Shown one piece after another: positions 1-9,943 of a stretch of DNA of 51,603 nucleotides; within the stretch, counting starts at the first letter, position 1; each line of letters starts with the position of its first letter. The stretch lies in NCBI GenBank assembly GCA_016719565.1, contig JADJYU010000011.1:1-51603 (forward strand), read 5' to 3'. This DNA comes from Ignavibacteria bacterium (GTDB taxonomy: Bacteria > Bacteroidota > Ignavibacteria > Tepidaquicellales > Tepidaquicellaceae). Both the position numbers and the translations under genes were made by a program. Below the pieces are notes generated by a model. That model made no database searches. It was not told the origin of the DNA and saw nothing but the letters and a program-made list of their open reading frames with translations.

Positions 1-962
1 AAACCTAAAGTCGAAGAAATACCCGGCTGACGAACTGAAAATAAAATGAGAGAGATATAACTCCGAGAAAGTTATACAGCCGCCGAGAGTCAGCAGACCG
101 CGGACAGAAAAAGAAGTGATGACATTAACGGAAAATGCTCTTAATCGGGAGCTTGATTCTCTCCAGACGACTTGCAGAAGTAACGGATGGTGATTCCCAC
201 TGTTTCAGCGCCCGATACACTTTCATCAAATTGGCCACAAACCGGGGATTCACTCAGGAATACACAGCAACAGGATATCGGACTCGGGATGTATTTCCCT
301 AACCAACTGGAAACTGACGGATCAAAGAGATATAAATAAGAACTGAGAAAGATTTCAAAGCGGAGTGGTATTAACGACACAACTGCGGAGCAACCTGGCA
401 CGATGACAATGTTCATATTTCTGGACAGTGATCCCAAGGATTATAATACTGAAGATTTCACGGCTGAATTTGCGATAACGATACTGTTTCTGAGCGGATT
501 TGTAAAGAACCGAAGACGCTTGCCCCGGATTTTACCGAATATAGATTTATATATTTAATACTGGCCGGCACTGAAAAATTATCATTTAAGAGAAACTATG
601 TAAGAAAGCAGTATTTCTGATCAATTGCTAAAAATGAGATAGAGGCGGTGGTGAGGTCAATAAATATTGGGAGGAAACATTAATAAAGAAAGACAGTTCT
701 GAGACAGAGCGAGACAATTCCTAAAGATGAATCAGGAACAGAATAAAGGATTTAATACTTGACAGCCGGTTTGTAGAGAGGCCTTGTTTACAGGAAACCT
801 GACAGGTTATCTTGAATTCCAAATCGATCCTGAATTCATGAAAACCTGCTAGGTTTTGTCGGCTTACCGCTTACAGCCCCCTGACTCCCGATTTAGGAAA
901 CTATTTCACCCTTTCCAAATCCCTACTTTAACAGGATCCTGCCGCTTCACCTCTAATACATC
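1..962. other. No supportable gene; degenerate left edge
   Basis: I see no reading frame with a recognisable family in this stretch. A 98-codon frame on the minus strand (141-437) has no known motif and no coding character I trust. Two short palindromes near 796-857 are listed separately. Because the next gene inward is full of single-base breaks, this edge may be low-quality sequence of a formerly coding region rather than true intergenic DNA. Confidence 0.5.
796..857. repeat. Pair of AACCTG-type intergenic palindromes
   Basis: AACCTGACAGGTT at 796-808 is a perfect inverted repeat around one base. AAAACCTGCTAGGTTTT at 841-857 has 7-base arms around GCT. The two share the AACCTG/AGGTT arms and lie just downstream of the minus-strand beta-helix gene. 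They resemble short interspersed palindromes I have seen in Bacteroidota and Chlorobi intergenic regions. Their function is unknown. Confidence 0.5.
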
Positions 963-2341
963 TCAGGATTCCAGACTATAAAAATAAACTCCGCTGGGAT
1001 ATTTACTTCAGTCAAATTCCACTGAGCTAACTTCTCGGCGTTTTGCTTTTCTACTGACTAGGTCACGGTTGAATTTCCTAAAATATTATACACTTTTAAT
1101 GTAACATTGCCGGTAGTATCGTAATTCGTAATTGATAATTGTTTTTCGGATTAAACGGATTTAAAATTCTTTTTGAGACTAAATTCATCCGGAAGTTTAT
1201 AGCATTTACAATAGAAATTCCAACTTGTACGTATTTTGCAAATTTTTAAACTTCCCAGTCCGCCGTAGCTCCGATATCATTTCCTTACGGCGGCGACGGC
1301 GTTCCCCTCGATGGCCATTTAGCAATTGCGGATTATTCTGATCCGGAATATCATTTACATTGAGCTGAGTCGCCCCTGTCCGTAACATGGAGATCCCGGT
1401 CTTTGAAAATAGTTCGAAAAGTCAAAGTCAGGATTTTCATTAATGTTTCCGCTCCAGTTGGCATATCCGCCCTGCACATTACAATATTCGACAGTGAAAT
1501 TTCCGCTTTGCTGTCCCCAACATTATTCGGAGATCTGTTACCCCAGATTATATTATTCCTGAAAGTGCTGACCACACCGCCGTTGCCGTAAACTCCGGAT
1601 TTCCGCTGACTGCTGAATTATTTATAATTGTGTTGTTTATCACAGTAATTGGTCTTGTAAAAATCCATTCACCCAGATACCTGAGCCCGCTCGAAATCCA
1701 TCGAACCGTAATTATTGAATACAATATTATTCTTATAATCGCCGCCTGTATAATTCAGCACCACGCCTGCGCCGTATCTGGCTGTATTGTTTGTAACAAT
1801 ATTATTGTAAAACCGCGGATAACTATCGCCGATCCTGACTCCGCCGCCGCCTGTGCTAATGACACCGCCTGTAACCGCTGAGTTTCCGGTAATTACATTG
1901 TTCTGAATTACAGGTTTGGAATATTGAACCAGAATACCTCCGCCTTCCCTGAAAATACCTGCGCCATGTTCGTCCCTCCATCTCGTTCCCGTACCGCCCG
2001 TTAAAAGTGAAACCCTGAAGTACGGTTGTTGAATCCTCATTATCGCATATTATCACGCAGCTTCCGGTATCAGGATGAACAGGATGCCGCCGTTGATAAT
2101 TGTGGTTTGAATGAAGTTCAGATCACGATTTTGATAGTAAAGACTGGTCAGGACGATACTCTTTCCTCTGAAAATAATGTTTTCCGGATATACGCCCGGC
2201 TGAACAAGCACGGTATCACCGTTTATAGAGGCGTTTATTGCAGACTGAATTGTTGAATACTGAGACGGTACATTTAAAATGTTTGCTGATGCGCTGATAT
2301 TGAAATAAATACAGCAGCTAAAATTAATACTAATTTTTCAT
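963..2341 (-). pseudogene. Secreted right-handed beta-helix protein with T9SS sorting domain, frameshifted
   Basis: Reading leftward from an ATG at 2341, the frames together give a signal peptide, then an N-terminus of the kind that starts parallel beta-helix proteins (VPSQYSTIQSAINASINGDT, then VQPGVYPENI). Beta-helix rungs follow (for example PVIQNNVITGNSAV, NNIVTNNTARYGAG), and a T9SS type A tail is visible near 963-1190 (LKVYNILGN ... GVYFYSLES). The coding sequence is cut by several indels. One is at the very start, where ATGAAAAATTAG lacks an A in the run needed for an MKK signal peptide. The intact product would be exported across the outer membrane by T9SS and is likely surface or carbohydrate associated. 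Whether the breaks are real or sequencing errors cannot be settled here. Confidence 0.7.
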
Positions 2342-2631
2342 TTTATATAAATTTTTAATTAAGAATATTTATATGGTTAGACATTTATTAAAATCACTTG
2401 TGACAAATTTTTAATAATATTTGTACACTATGTATTCGTTTACAATTTTCTTGCGTTTTTTATAATATTGTTTTATATAAAATGGATTTTAATTATTTTG
2501 AAAAGTATTTCAATAATAAATTAAAAACATTATTGAAACCGGACAAAATTACCATTTCATTTTGTTCGATTTCCGAATAACAAAAACCAAATTACACATT
2601 AAAGTTTTTAGAATTTAAACTTCGCGCGGCA

Positions 2632-3991
2632 TGGCAAAAGTAAAGACAAAGTATGTATGTCAAAACTGCGGTTACACTTCCGTCAGATGGAGCGGAAAGT
2701 GTCCGGATTGCGATAACTGGAATACATTAGTGGAAGAGATCAAAGCACAGGCGACCGGAATAAACCCAGTCTTAAAAATGTAAAAATTAATAATGGCTCA
2801 TACAGACTCATCACTGAAATTGATTCTGTAAACGAAACAAGGACACTGAACTCACATTTCTGAACTTGACCGCGTCCTCGGTGGCGGAATAGTGGACAGT
2901 TCAGTAATTCTTATCGGTGGAGATCCCGGTATTGGCAAGTCAACACTTATGCTTCAGCTTGCAGAAAAGATCAGCGATAAAAAGATCCTATACGTCAGCG
3001 GTGAGGAATCCTAGCGCAGATCAAACTTCGTTCCGACAGACTTAATTATAATCTCGGAAATTTTTATATACTCTCTGAAACAAATCTCGACATAATTCAG
3101 GCCGTTATAGAAAAAGAGATACCTGATATAGTAGTAGTAGATTCCATTCAGACTGTATTCAGACCTGAGATAGAAAGCGCACCGGAACGGTTTCTCAGCT
3201 GCGTGAATCTACAGCTTTGCTTATGTACCTCGCCAAGAAAAATAATTTTTCAGTTTTTATTGTCGGTCATATTACAAAGGAAGGAATGATAGCCGGTCCA
3301 AAAGTATTAGAACATATGGTGGACGTTGTCTTACAGTTCGAAGGAGAAAGAACTCACTCTTTCAGGATCCTCAGAGGAATTAAAAACAGATTCCGGGTCA
3401 ACAAATGAGATCGGAATTTTTGAAATGACTGATGCCGGCCTTAAGGAGGTTTTGAATCCGAGTGAAGTATTTCTTTCACAAAGAAATTATGGTGCATCCG
3501 GCTGTGTGATCTCTTCTTCTGTTGAAGGTACAAGACCGATACTTATTGAAGTTCAGGCTCTCGTAACTTCATCAAACTACGGCATACCCCAGCGTACTTC
3601 AATGGGATTTGATTATAAAAAACTAAATATAATTGTCGCCGTTCTGGAAAAAAACTCGGTATCTTTCTAAACAAATCGGATATTTTTATTAATATGGCAG
3701 GAGGCATTAAAATAGAAGAGCCGGCAACTGACCTTGCAGTTGCTATTAGTATTTATTCATCTTTCAGGGATATTCCGGTAGATTCGGAAACTGTACTGCT
3801 TGGGGAAATTGGGTTATCTGGAGAGGTAAGACAATTTCTTACGCAGACAGAAGAATAACAGAAGCAGCAAAACTGGGTTTTAAAAGATTATTATCCCAAA
3901 AGGAAATCTGAAAAATATTAATTTAAAGAAATTCAAAGCAGAGATCATTGGTGGGAAAAAAATTTCCGATGCTGTAGATAAATTATTCTGA
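2632..3991 (+). pseudogene. radA: DNA repair protein RadA/Sms, frameshifted
   Basis: RadA is a RecA-like ATPase that helps process recombination intermediates. The start at 2632 gives MAKVKTKYVCQNCGY with a four-cysteine zinc finger (CQNC ... CPDC). The Walker A GGDPGIGKSTLM lies near 2917-2951, followed by LYVSGEES. The RadA signature KNRFG is visible across a frame change near 3390-3410 (GIKNRF then GSTNEIGIFEM). The C-terminal Lon-like domain (SSVEGTRPILIEVQALV, later VDKLF) runs to a stop at 3991. At least four single-base breaks interrupt the frame. Total length of about 450 codons is normal for the family. The identification is firm; only the reading frame is broken. Confidence 0.9.
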
Positions 3992-4111
3992 ACTTATAAA
4001 TTCCCGCAACGGAGTATTTGGCATAAAACCGTTAAAATGGTTTTTCATCACTTAATTAGGTCTCCTCCAGCAGAATGTCCCTCATCTCAGTAATAAAATT
4101 TATCCATAATT

Positions 4112-4684
4112 CTATCGCCTCTTCTCCTTATTTTCTTCACAAAGAATAACAAATTGTCTGTGAACATCTATCTTGAGCTTTGTATTCTTTTCGCTTTCAA
4201 AAAAATCATTAAGCAGTCTGATACTTTGACTATATATGTCGTTTATAATTTTCATAGACATTTCCAGCTTCGCCGGTGAATATATTATCTTTGCAAAATC
4301 CCAGACTAGATAACTTGACTCACAGTATTCTTCGCAGTTTTCTATCTTATCAAGTACTGCATGAGCTTTTTTATAAATACTCTTTGTATATTTCGGAATT
4401 GCTTTTCTGAGAATGTATGGAGCAAGAAGAAGATAGATATCACCGTTTTCTATAATATTGCTACGGAGAATTTTTTTCACAAAACTCCCCCTGTTATGAA
4501 TTATTTCAATGTATCCTTCGCTTTCTAAAATTCTGAAAGATTCTCTTACGGGGACACGGCTAACTTTTAAATTTCTCGCTACCGATGCTTCCGTAATATG
4601 GGAGCCTGCTTTAAAAATTCCGCTCGTTATATCTTTTCTTAACTGAATAACGATTTTCTGAACAATGAGGCTGGCGGTTATCAT
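4112..4684 (-). CDS. GntR-family transcriptional regulator (FadR-like), C-terminus frameshifted
   Basis: An N-terminal GntR winged helix-turn-helix occupies residues about 5-70 (TEASVARNLKVSRVPVRESF, then GYIEIIHNRGSFV). An all-alpha ligand-binding region like the FCD domain follows. Such repressors usually bind a small organic acid, which the sequence does not identify. The frame ends early at ENKEKRR. In the neighbouring frame the protein continues as AIELWINFITEMRDILLEET with a stop at 4056-4058, so the natural gene probably spans 4056-4684 with one indel near 4120. It is transcribed away from the T9SS gene at 4922, and the roughly 240-base AT-rich gap between them would hold both promoters. 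Confidence 0.85.
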   Translation of the reverse strand: MITASLIVQKIVIQLRKDITSGIFKAGSHITEASVARNLKVSRVPVRESFRILESEGYIEIIHNRGSFVKKILRSNIIENGDIYLLLAPYILRKAIPKYTKSIYKKAHAVLDKIENCEEYCESSYLVWDFAKIIYSPAKLEMSMKIINDIYSQSIRLLNDFFESEKNTKLKIDVHRQFVILCEENKEKRR

Positions 4685-4921
4685 ATTTGGTTGCTTTAAT
4701 GTTCTTAATTTGTTCCGTCGTTCCTAAATTCCTATTTATTGAAAATAAACAATAGATGTTTTAATATCAAAATATTTTAAAGTATTTTTTAATGCATAAA
4801 TATTTTAAAATATTAAATGAAATTAAAACACTTCCCTGTAATATTTCATATTTATAGTTTTAATTACGGTTCAATACTTTTATATTGTAAAAAATTATAA
4901 CAGAATCTCAAAAAATAAATC

Positions 4922-6281
4922 ATGAAAAAAATAGTTACGCTTATTTTACTTCTTACTTCTTTTTCAGTAAGTTATTCACAATCAATTACTAATATGCAGA
5001 AGCTCGGAGGAGCAAATGAATTCACATCAGGAGGCACTCCGTCAGGCTGGCATTATGCGGCATGCTGGGGTTATGTAGCCGGGGGAAGGGAATATGCGAT
5101 CATCGGACACTATGCAGGCACAACAGTTTACGATGTTACAAATCCCTCGAACATTACAAATAAAGGCACAATCCCAGGTCCGGGATCATTTTATAATTAC
5201 AGGAAATGAAAACTTATTCTCACTACCTGTATATAGTATCCGAAGGCGGCGCCGGTGTTCAGATTGTTGACCTTCAGTATCTTCCCGACTCCATTAGTTT
5301 TGTAAAAAATTATACCTTCCCCGGTTATACCAGATCACATTCAATATCTCAGGACGGAAGATTTCTTTATCTTAACGGAGGAAGTTATAACGGCGGCGGA
5401 GTATTCATTCTCGATCTTCTCGATCCGGTAAATCCGGTGAAGAGGGGACAGTGGGGAACCAGATACGTACATGACTGCTTCGTCAGAAACGATACTATCT
5501 ATGCCTCTGCTATCAGTTCCGGCCATATGGTTTTCTTAATGCGGTAAATAAAGATTCAATAAAATTTATCCGTGAATTCACTTATCCGTCCGCTGTTACA
5601 CATAATGCATGGACGACTGACGACAGAAGAATTCTTGTTACCACTGACGAAGGTGGAACAAATCATGCCATACTCTGGGACATTTCGGATTTTTCAAATC
5701 AGATCCGTCTTTCGGAAATCACTCCGTATGACGGAGCGTCAATGGTTCACAATGCTTACATTAAAGGAGACTCGCTTTACCTTGCCCACTATCGGGCCGG
5801 TGTCATCGTTTATGATATTTCCGATCCATCGTTACCTTTTGAAGTCGGGCATTACGACACTTATCCCGGTGTTAACAGCACTGCCTTTCAGGGATGCTGG
5901 AATGTTTATCCGTATCTTCCTTCGGGAAATATTATTGCAAGCGATATCTCTACAGGTCTATACGTCCTTAGGCTCGGAAAGACAACCTCAGTTAATAATC
6001 AAAATAATGAGACCGCTGAAAATTATAATCTGATGCAGAATTATCCGAATCCGTTTAATCCTTTGACGAATATTACTTACTATCTGCCCAGACAGGAGTT
6101 TGTGAAAATTACTGTTGCTGATGAACTCGGTAGACAGGTCGCTGTGCTGGTTAATGAAGTCCAGCAAAAAGGCAGTTACTCTGCTGAGTTTAAGGCTGAC
6201 GGATTTGCTTCAGGTGTTTACTTTTACACTATCAAAGCGGGTGAATTCATTTCAACAAAAAAAATGATCTTAACAAAATAA
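4922..6281 (+). pseudogene. Choice-of-anchor B (LVIVD repeat) secreted protein with T9SS tail, frameshifted
   Basis: A signal peptide (MKKIVTLILLLTSFSVSYSQ) is followed by LVIVD-type beta-propeller repeats of the form VYDVTNPSNI, VQIVDLQ, FILDLLDPVNPV and VYDISDPSLP. This is the pattern of the choice-of-anchor B family. A T9SS type A sorting domain closes the protein (NYPNPFNPLTNITYYLP ... SGVYFYTIKAGEF ... KKMILTK). The coding sequence changes frame near 5205 and near 5545. Joined, it gives about 450 residues, close to the family's usual size. The protein should be exported and attached to the surface or released. It stands alone, with its own upstream gap. Confidence 0.85.
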
Positions 6282-6455
6282 AATATTTTTACTGTAAGCT
6301 TTTGTGAGTCAGTTATTAAAATTGATCCTCAGACTTTACTGTGAATTCAAATTATAACCCCTCTCTGTCTATTCACTTCATTAAAAGTGTAAACTACCGG
6401 CGGGGTTTTAGTTTATAATTTAAAACTCATATCCGCTTTATTTATAAAATCTTAC

Positions 6456-8526
6456 ATGAACAAAAACAAACTCTTTAACCGCGAGCTGAGCTGGCTTTCA
6501 TTCAACCATAGAGTTTTGCAGGAGGCACAGGATAAAAATGTACCGCTATTGGAGAGAGTTAAATTTCTCGCGATATTCTCTTCCAATCTTGAGGAGTTTT
6601 TCAGAGTAAGAGTCGCTTCATTAAGAGCGCTACTTGATCTGAAAAAAAATCACGTAAGGAGCTGGACTTTGATCCTGAAGAGCTGCTTAAGGAAATTCAT
6701 AAAAAAGTAGACGAACTTCAGTTCCTGTTAGGTAAAATTTTTAGTGAAGATATCATACCCGCTTTAAATGCTCACAATATTTTTATTAAAAATGAAACAG
6801 AACTTAATGAAGATCAGAAAAAATTCGCAAATGAATTTTTTTACGAAAGAGTACAGCCATATATCAGCCCGATGGCGCTGGTCAAAAAGAAGATCCGTCC
6901 TTTCCTCTCGACAGGCGCTCTCTATCTTGCAGTCAGAATGACGTCAATTAATAGTAAGAGTAAGGATAAGACTAAATATCAAAGTGTAAAAAAAAGATTT
7001 GTTAATGCAATTGTCGGTATTCCGACAGATATACTTCCGAGATTTATTGTACTTCCATCCGACCCGAATGAAATAAATATTATTTTTCTTGATGACATTA
7101 TCAGATTTTCTCTCGGTAAGATTTTTAAAGGATACAAGATTCAAGAAACCGTTTCCGTCAAACTAACACGAGATGCAGAGCTTTATATTGATAACGAATT
7201 TACCGGAAGTCTGCCTGATAAGATAAAAAAGAATTTAGGCAAAGAGTAACCGGCGCACCAAGCAGGTTTTTGTATGATAAAAATGTATCAAAGGAATTTC
7301 TGAACTTTCTTAAAGAATCACTGTCACTAAAAAAAGAAGATCTTATCTCCGGAGCAAGGTATCATAATTTCAGTGACTTCTTCAATCTGCCTCACCATTA
7401 TGTTAAAGAACTTGAATATGAAAAACTCAGACCGCTTACAATTAAAATAACGGACTCATTTAAAAATATATTTGATGCCGTAAGTAAAATAGATATTCTT
7501 CTGCATTATCCTTATCAGTCATTTGATCAGGTGATAAAATTTTTTGAGACCGCCTCCTCTGATGAAAATGTAAAAGAAATTAAAATTACTTTATACCGCG
7601 CTGCAAAAAACTCTGCTATTGTCAGGGCTTTGCTGAATGCTCTGAATAACGGAATTAAAGTCACTGTTTTCGTTGAAATAAAAGCCCGCTTCGATGAAGA
7701 ACTTAATATGGAATATGCTGAAGTTTTAAAAAATGCCGGGGCTGAAATTATATATAGTATTCCCGGTCTGAAAGTACATGCGAAACTCGCGCTTATCAAA
7801 AGAAAAGAAAATAATTCTCTGAAAAATACTGCTATCTCTCCACCGGAAACTTTAACGAAAACACTTCAAATATTTACACCGACTTCGGATTTTTTACTTC
7901 TGATGAAAATATCACAAATGAGATTTCGGATCTTTTAAATATCTCGGGGTAGACTAAAAAATCCCGAATTCAATCATATCCTTGTCGCTCAGTTTAATAT
8001 GAAAAAGGAATTTCTGAAACTTATCGGAAATGAAATAAAGAATGCGTCAGAAGGAAAAGACGCTTCCATTTTGATCAAACTCAACAGTCTGGAAGATAAA
8101 AAGATGATAGAAAAACTTTATGAAGCAGGTGATGCAGGCGTAAAAATAAATATTATAGTCAGGGGAGTCTGCTGTCTGATACCGGGTGTAAAAGGTTTAA
8201 GCGAAAACATATCCGCATTCAGTATAGTCGACAGATTTCTTGAGCACAGCAGAGTTTATGTATTTCATAATAACGGCGACGAGAAAGTATATCTGTCCTC
8301 AGCTGACTGGATGAAACGAAATCTAAGCAGAAGAATAGAAACCGCCTTTCCGGTTTATGAAAAAAGTCTGAAAAAAGAAATACTGGATCTGATGGAGATT
8401 CAGCTCAGCGACAATGTAAAGGCAAGGATCATCGATGCCGGGCAGCTTAATAAATACAGAAAGGATGATACCGGCATAGATATTTGTTCTCAGAAAAACA
8501 CTTATGAATATCTTAAGAATCTATAA
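6456..8526 (+). pseudogene. ppk: Polyphosphate kinase 1, frameshifted
   Basis: Ppk1 reversibly makes inorganic polyphosphate from ATP. The start at 6456 gives the typical N-terminus FNRELSWLSFNHRVLQEA and PLLERVKFLAIFSSNLEEFF. Later pieces show the middle domain (YPYQSFDQVIKFFETAS, ITLYRAAKNSAIVRALLNA, KARFDEELN), the first PLD-like histidine motif (VHAKLALIKR), a broken CYLSTGNFNE region near 7840-7860, and the C-terminal PLD-like domain (SRVYVFHNNGD ... YLSSADWMKRN). The normal length of about 690 residues is reached only by joining four frames; breaks lie near 6650, 7240 and 7835-7990. The gene ends 34 bases before the prophage, so the insertion is intergenic. Confidence 0.92.
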
Positions 8527-8555
8527 ATTAATTTTCATCCGTAAATTTTATTGGG

Positions 8556-8560
8556 GTAAT
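8556..8560 (+). repeat. Left copy of candidate 5-bp target duplication (GTAAT)
   Basis: GTAAT abuts the left end of the prophage and recurs at 38882-38886 immediately outside the right end. Mu-type transposition duplicates 5 bp of target DNA. The terminal inverted repeats would place the left end at 8560 rather than 8561, so the boundary is uncertain by one base. Confidence 0.6.
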
Positions 8561-8585
8561 AAACTGTATCAAATTTTTTGGCAAT
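8560..8585 (+). repeat. Left terminal inverted repeat of the prophage
   Basis: This 26-base stretch matches the reverse complement of 38856-38881 at 21 positions. The best-conserved block is TCAAATT followed by TTTGGCAAT. Such ends are expected for a transposable phage and contain the outermost transposase-binding site (TTTTTTGGCAA, 8574-8584). No other pair of sequences in the flanks of this 30-kb phage segment looks like this. Confidence 0.75.
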
Positions 8586-8607
8586 GTATTTTCACGTTAT
8601 TTGGCAA
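8574..8607 (-). promoter_or_regulatory. Left-end transposase-binding site pair
   Basis: TTATTTGGCAA at 8597-8607 is the exact reverse complement of TTGCCAAATAA, which occurs twice at the right end. TTTTTTGGCAA at 8574-8584 differs from it by one base. The two are 23 bases apart. Mu-family transposases bind several such sites at each end. The orientation is inverted between ends, as needed. Binding itself is inferred. Confidence 0.7.
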
Positions 8608-8652
8608 ATATATCAATAATAATGTTTTATTTACAGCCTGTAATTGAAGTAA

Positions 8653-9303
8653 TTATTCTTTATAGGTGAGTAGAAATATTATCGTATCTCTTTTTAGGTT
8701 CAAAGATAAATTTGGAAGGAAATAAGAAATATTGGAGTTGTTTGCTTCAACTAAAAAGCCGGTTAAGATTGGACTGCTTGCATTGTAACCCCCGGCATAG
8801 ACTTTACCCAAGCTGTCATCTCGGACGCTCCACTGGATACCCAAAATCCTACTTCGCGCTGAAAGTCCATGGGCATAATCCTTCCACTTATTTGTAGTGT
8901 CCGGCAATACTCCGGTAACTAACTTCATCTTAAGTTTTATATTGCCACTCCCAAGGGCAGTGTAATTCTCAACTTGAGCATCACCATGTAGTAGATAAAG
9001 TCCGTTTGCTGAGTCTAAAAGCATTATCGGCTCTTCAGCAATTGTCTGAAAATTGTAAGAAGGAGAGTTTAATACCATTTCAGATATACCTTCCGTAATC
9101 AGTGAGTTATATTCTTTGAATCTTACACTGCTTACTTTCACCTGCCCGCCAACGTAAACATTTTTATTAATGGTAAATATAGATGAGGTACTATCATGCA
9201 ATATTGTATTACCGACGTTAGATTTTATTCCTGCCAACTCGCTTAAAGAACTGCCTATAAACAAGGAAGCTAAAATGACTCCAAATATTATTTTCTTATT
9301 CAT
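8653..9303 (-). CDS. Hypothetical exported protein at the left prophage end
   Basis: 216 residues. An N-terminal signal peptide or membrane anchor is clear (MNKKIIFGVILASLFIGSSL). The rest is beta-rich with no family I recognise; it ends ...DTIIFLLTYKE. It is the last gene of the leftward late block, 18 bases after the fibre-like gene at 9322, and lies about 90 bases inside the phage end. A secreted protein in this position could be a lysogenic-conversion gene or a virion component. I cannot choose between these. Confidence 0.7.
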   Translation of the reverse strand: MNKKIIFGVILASLFIGSSLSELAGIKSNVGNTILHDSTSSIFTINKNVYVGGQVKVSSVRFKEYNSLITEGISEMVLNSPSYNFQTIAEEPIMLLDSANGLYLLHGDAQVENYTALGSGNIKLKMKLVTGVLPDTTNKWKDYAHGLSARSRILGIQWSVRDDSLGKVYAGGYNASSPILTGFLVEANNSNISYFLPNLSLNLKRDTIIFLLTYKE

Positions 9304-9321
9304 CTGTATGCTTTTAATTTT

Positions 9322-9939
9322 TTAAAAATCCGAAGAATCTAACCCGAAGTACCCATGAAGCCCTGATCCCGGATCACCGTTAGTAAATATTAATCCTCCC
9401 TTACTGTTCGTATGAGTAATCGTACCTCCTATATTTTTTATATAGCAAACGCCTCTGAAGATACAATCATTAAACTCTAAGTCAGCAGTATCATAATCAA
9501 AGTATGCGTTAAAAAATGTTTCACCGGTAAACGAATCCGGAGAAGTAAAAACTGTAAGCCCGGAAGCGTATGAAGATTGATCTACATTCACATTTACAGT
9601 CGGATCATTGACTTGATCCGCGACATTACCACCGTTTATTATATAATGAAGAGCGTTATCTAAAGAAACCGAACAGCGGATCTCCTCAAGGTCATTTAGA
9701 TAAAATTTGTCATTTATTACTTTTACATCCCCAGCTGCTAAAGAGTAATTATTTTTAAGCAATCTTAACTGAATTTCTTTATATAGTACTGTCAGGCTAA
9801 ATGTCACTGTATTATCGGAAGTGTTTATTAGCCGGATCATATTAACATATTGCTCACCTTCTGCACGGTAGAGGACATGCTCGTTTATAAATGCTTTAAT
9901 TGTTGACGGGCTCGTTATTTTCCCTGATGCTAACTTCAT
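9322..9939 (-). CDS. Probable tail fibre or receptor-binding accessory protein
   Basis: 205 residues, no signal peptide, beta-rich. The N-terminus (MKLASGKITSPSTIKAFIN) and the C-terminal part with short beta-helix-like phrases (FNDCIFRGVCYIKNIGG, HTNSKGGLIFTNG) resemble the end domain of the fibre gene just upstream, which has a similar phrase (FINCVLIGCSITTVYTFTTC). The gene starts 4 bases after that fibre gene ends. A role in host recognition at the tail tip is inferred from position and composition only. Confidence 0.6.
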   Translation of the reverse strand: MKLASGKITSPSTIKAFINEHVLYRAEGEQYVNMIRLINTSDNTVTFSLTVLYKEIQLRLLKNNYSLAAGDVKVINDKFYLNDLEEIRCSVSLDNALHYIINGGNVADQVNDPTVNVNVDQSSYASGLTVFTSPDSFTGETFFNAYFDYDTADLEFNDCIFRGVCYIKNIGGTITHTNSKGGLIFTNGDPGSGLHGYFGLDSSDF

Positions 9940-9943
9940 TATT

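Noticed and set aside
141..437. 98-codon minus strand frame at the left edge
   Set aside because: No family, no signal and Ser/Cys-rich composition; not better than chance.
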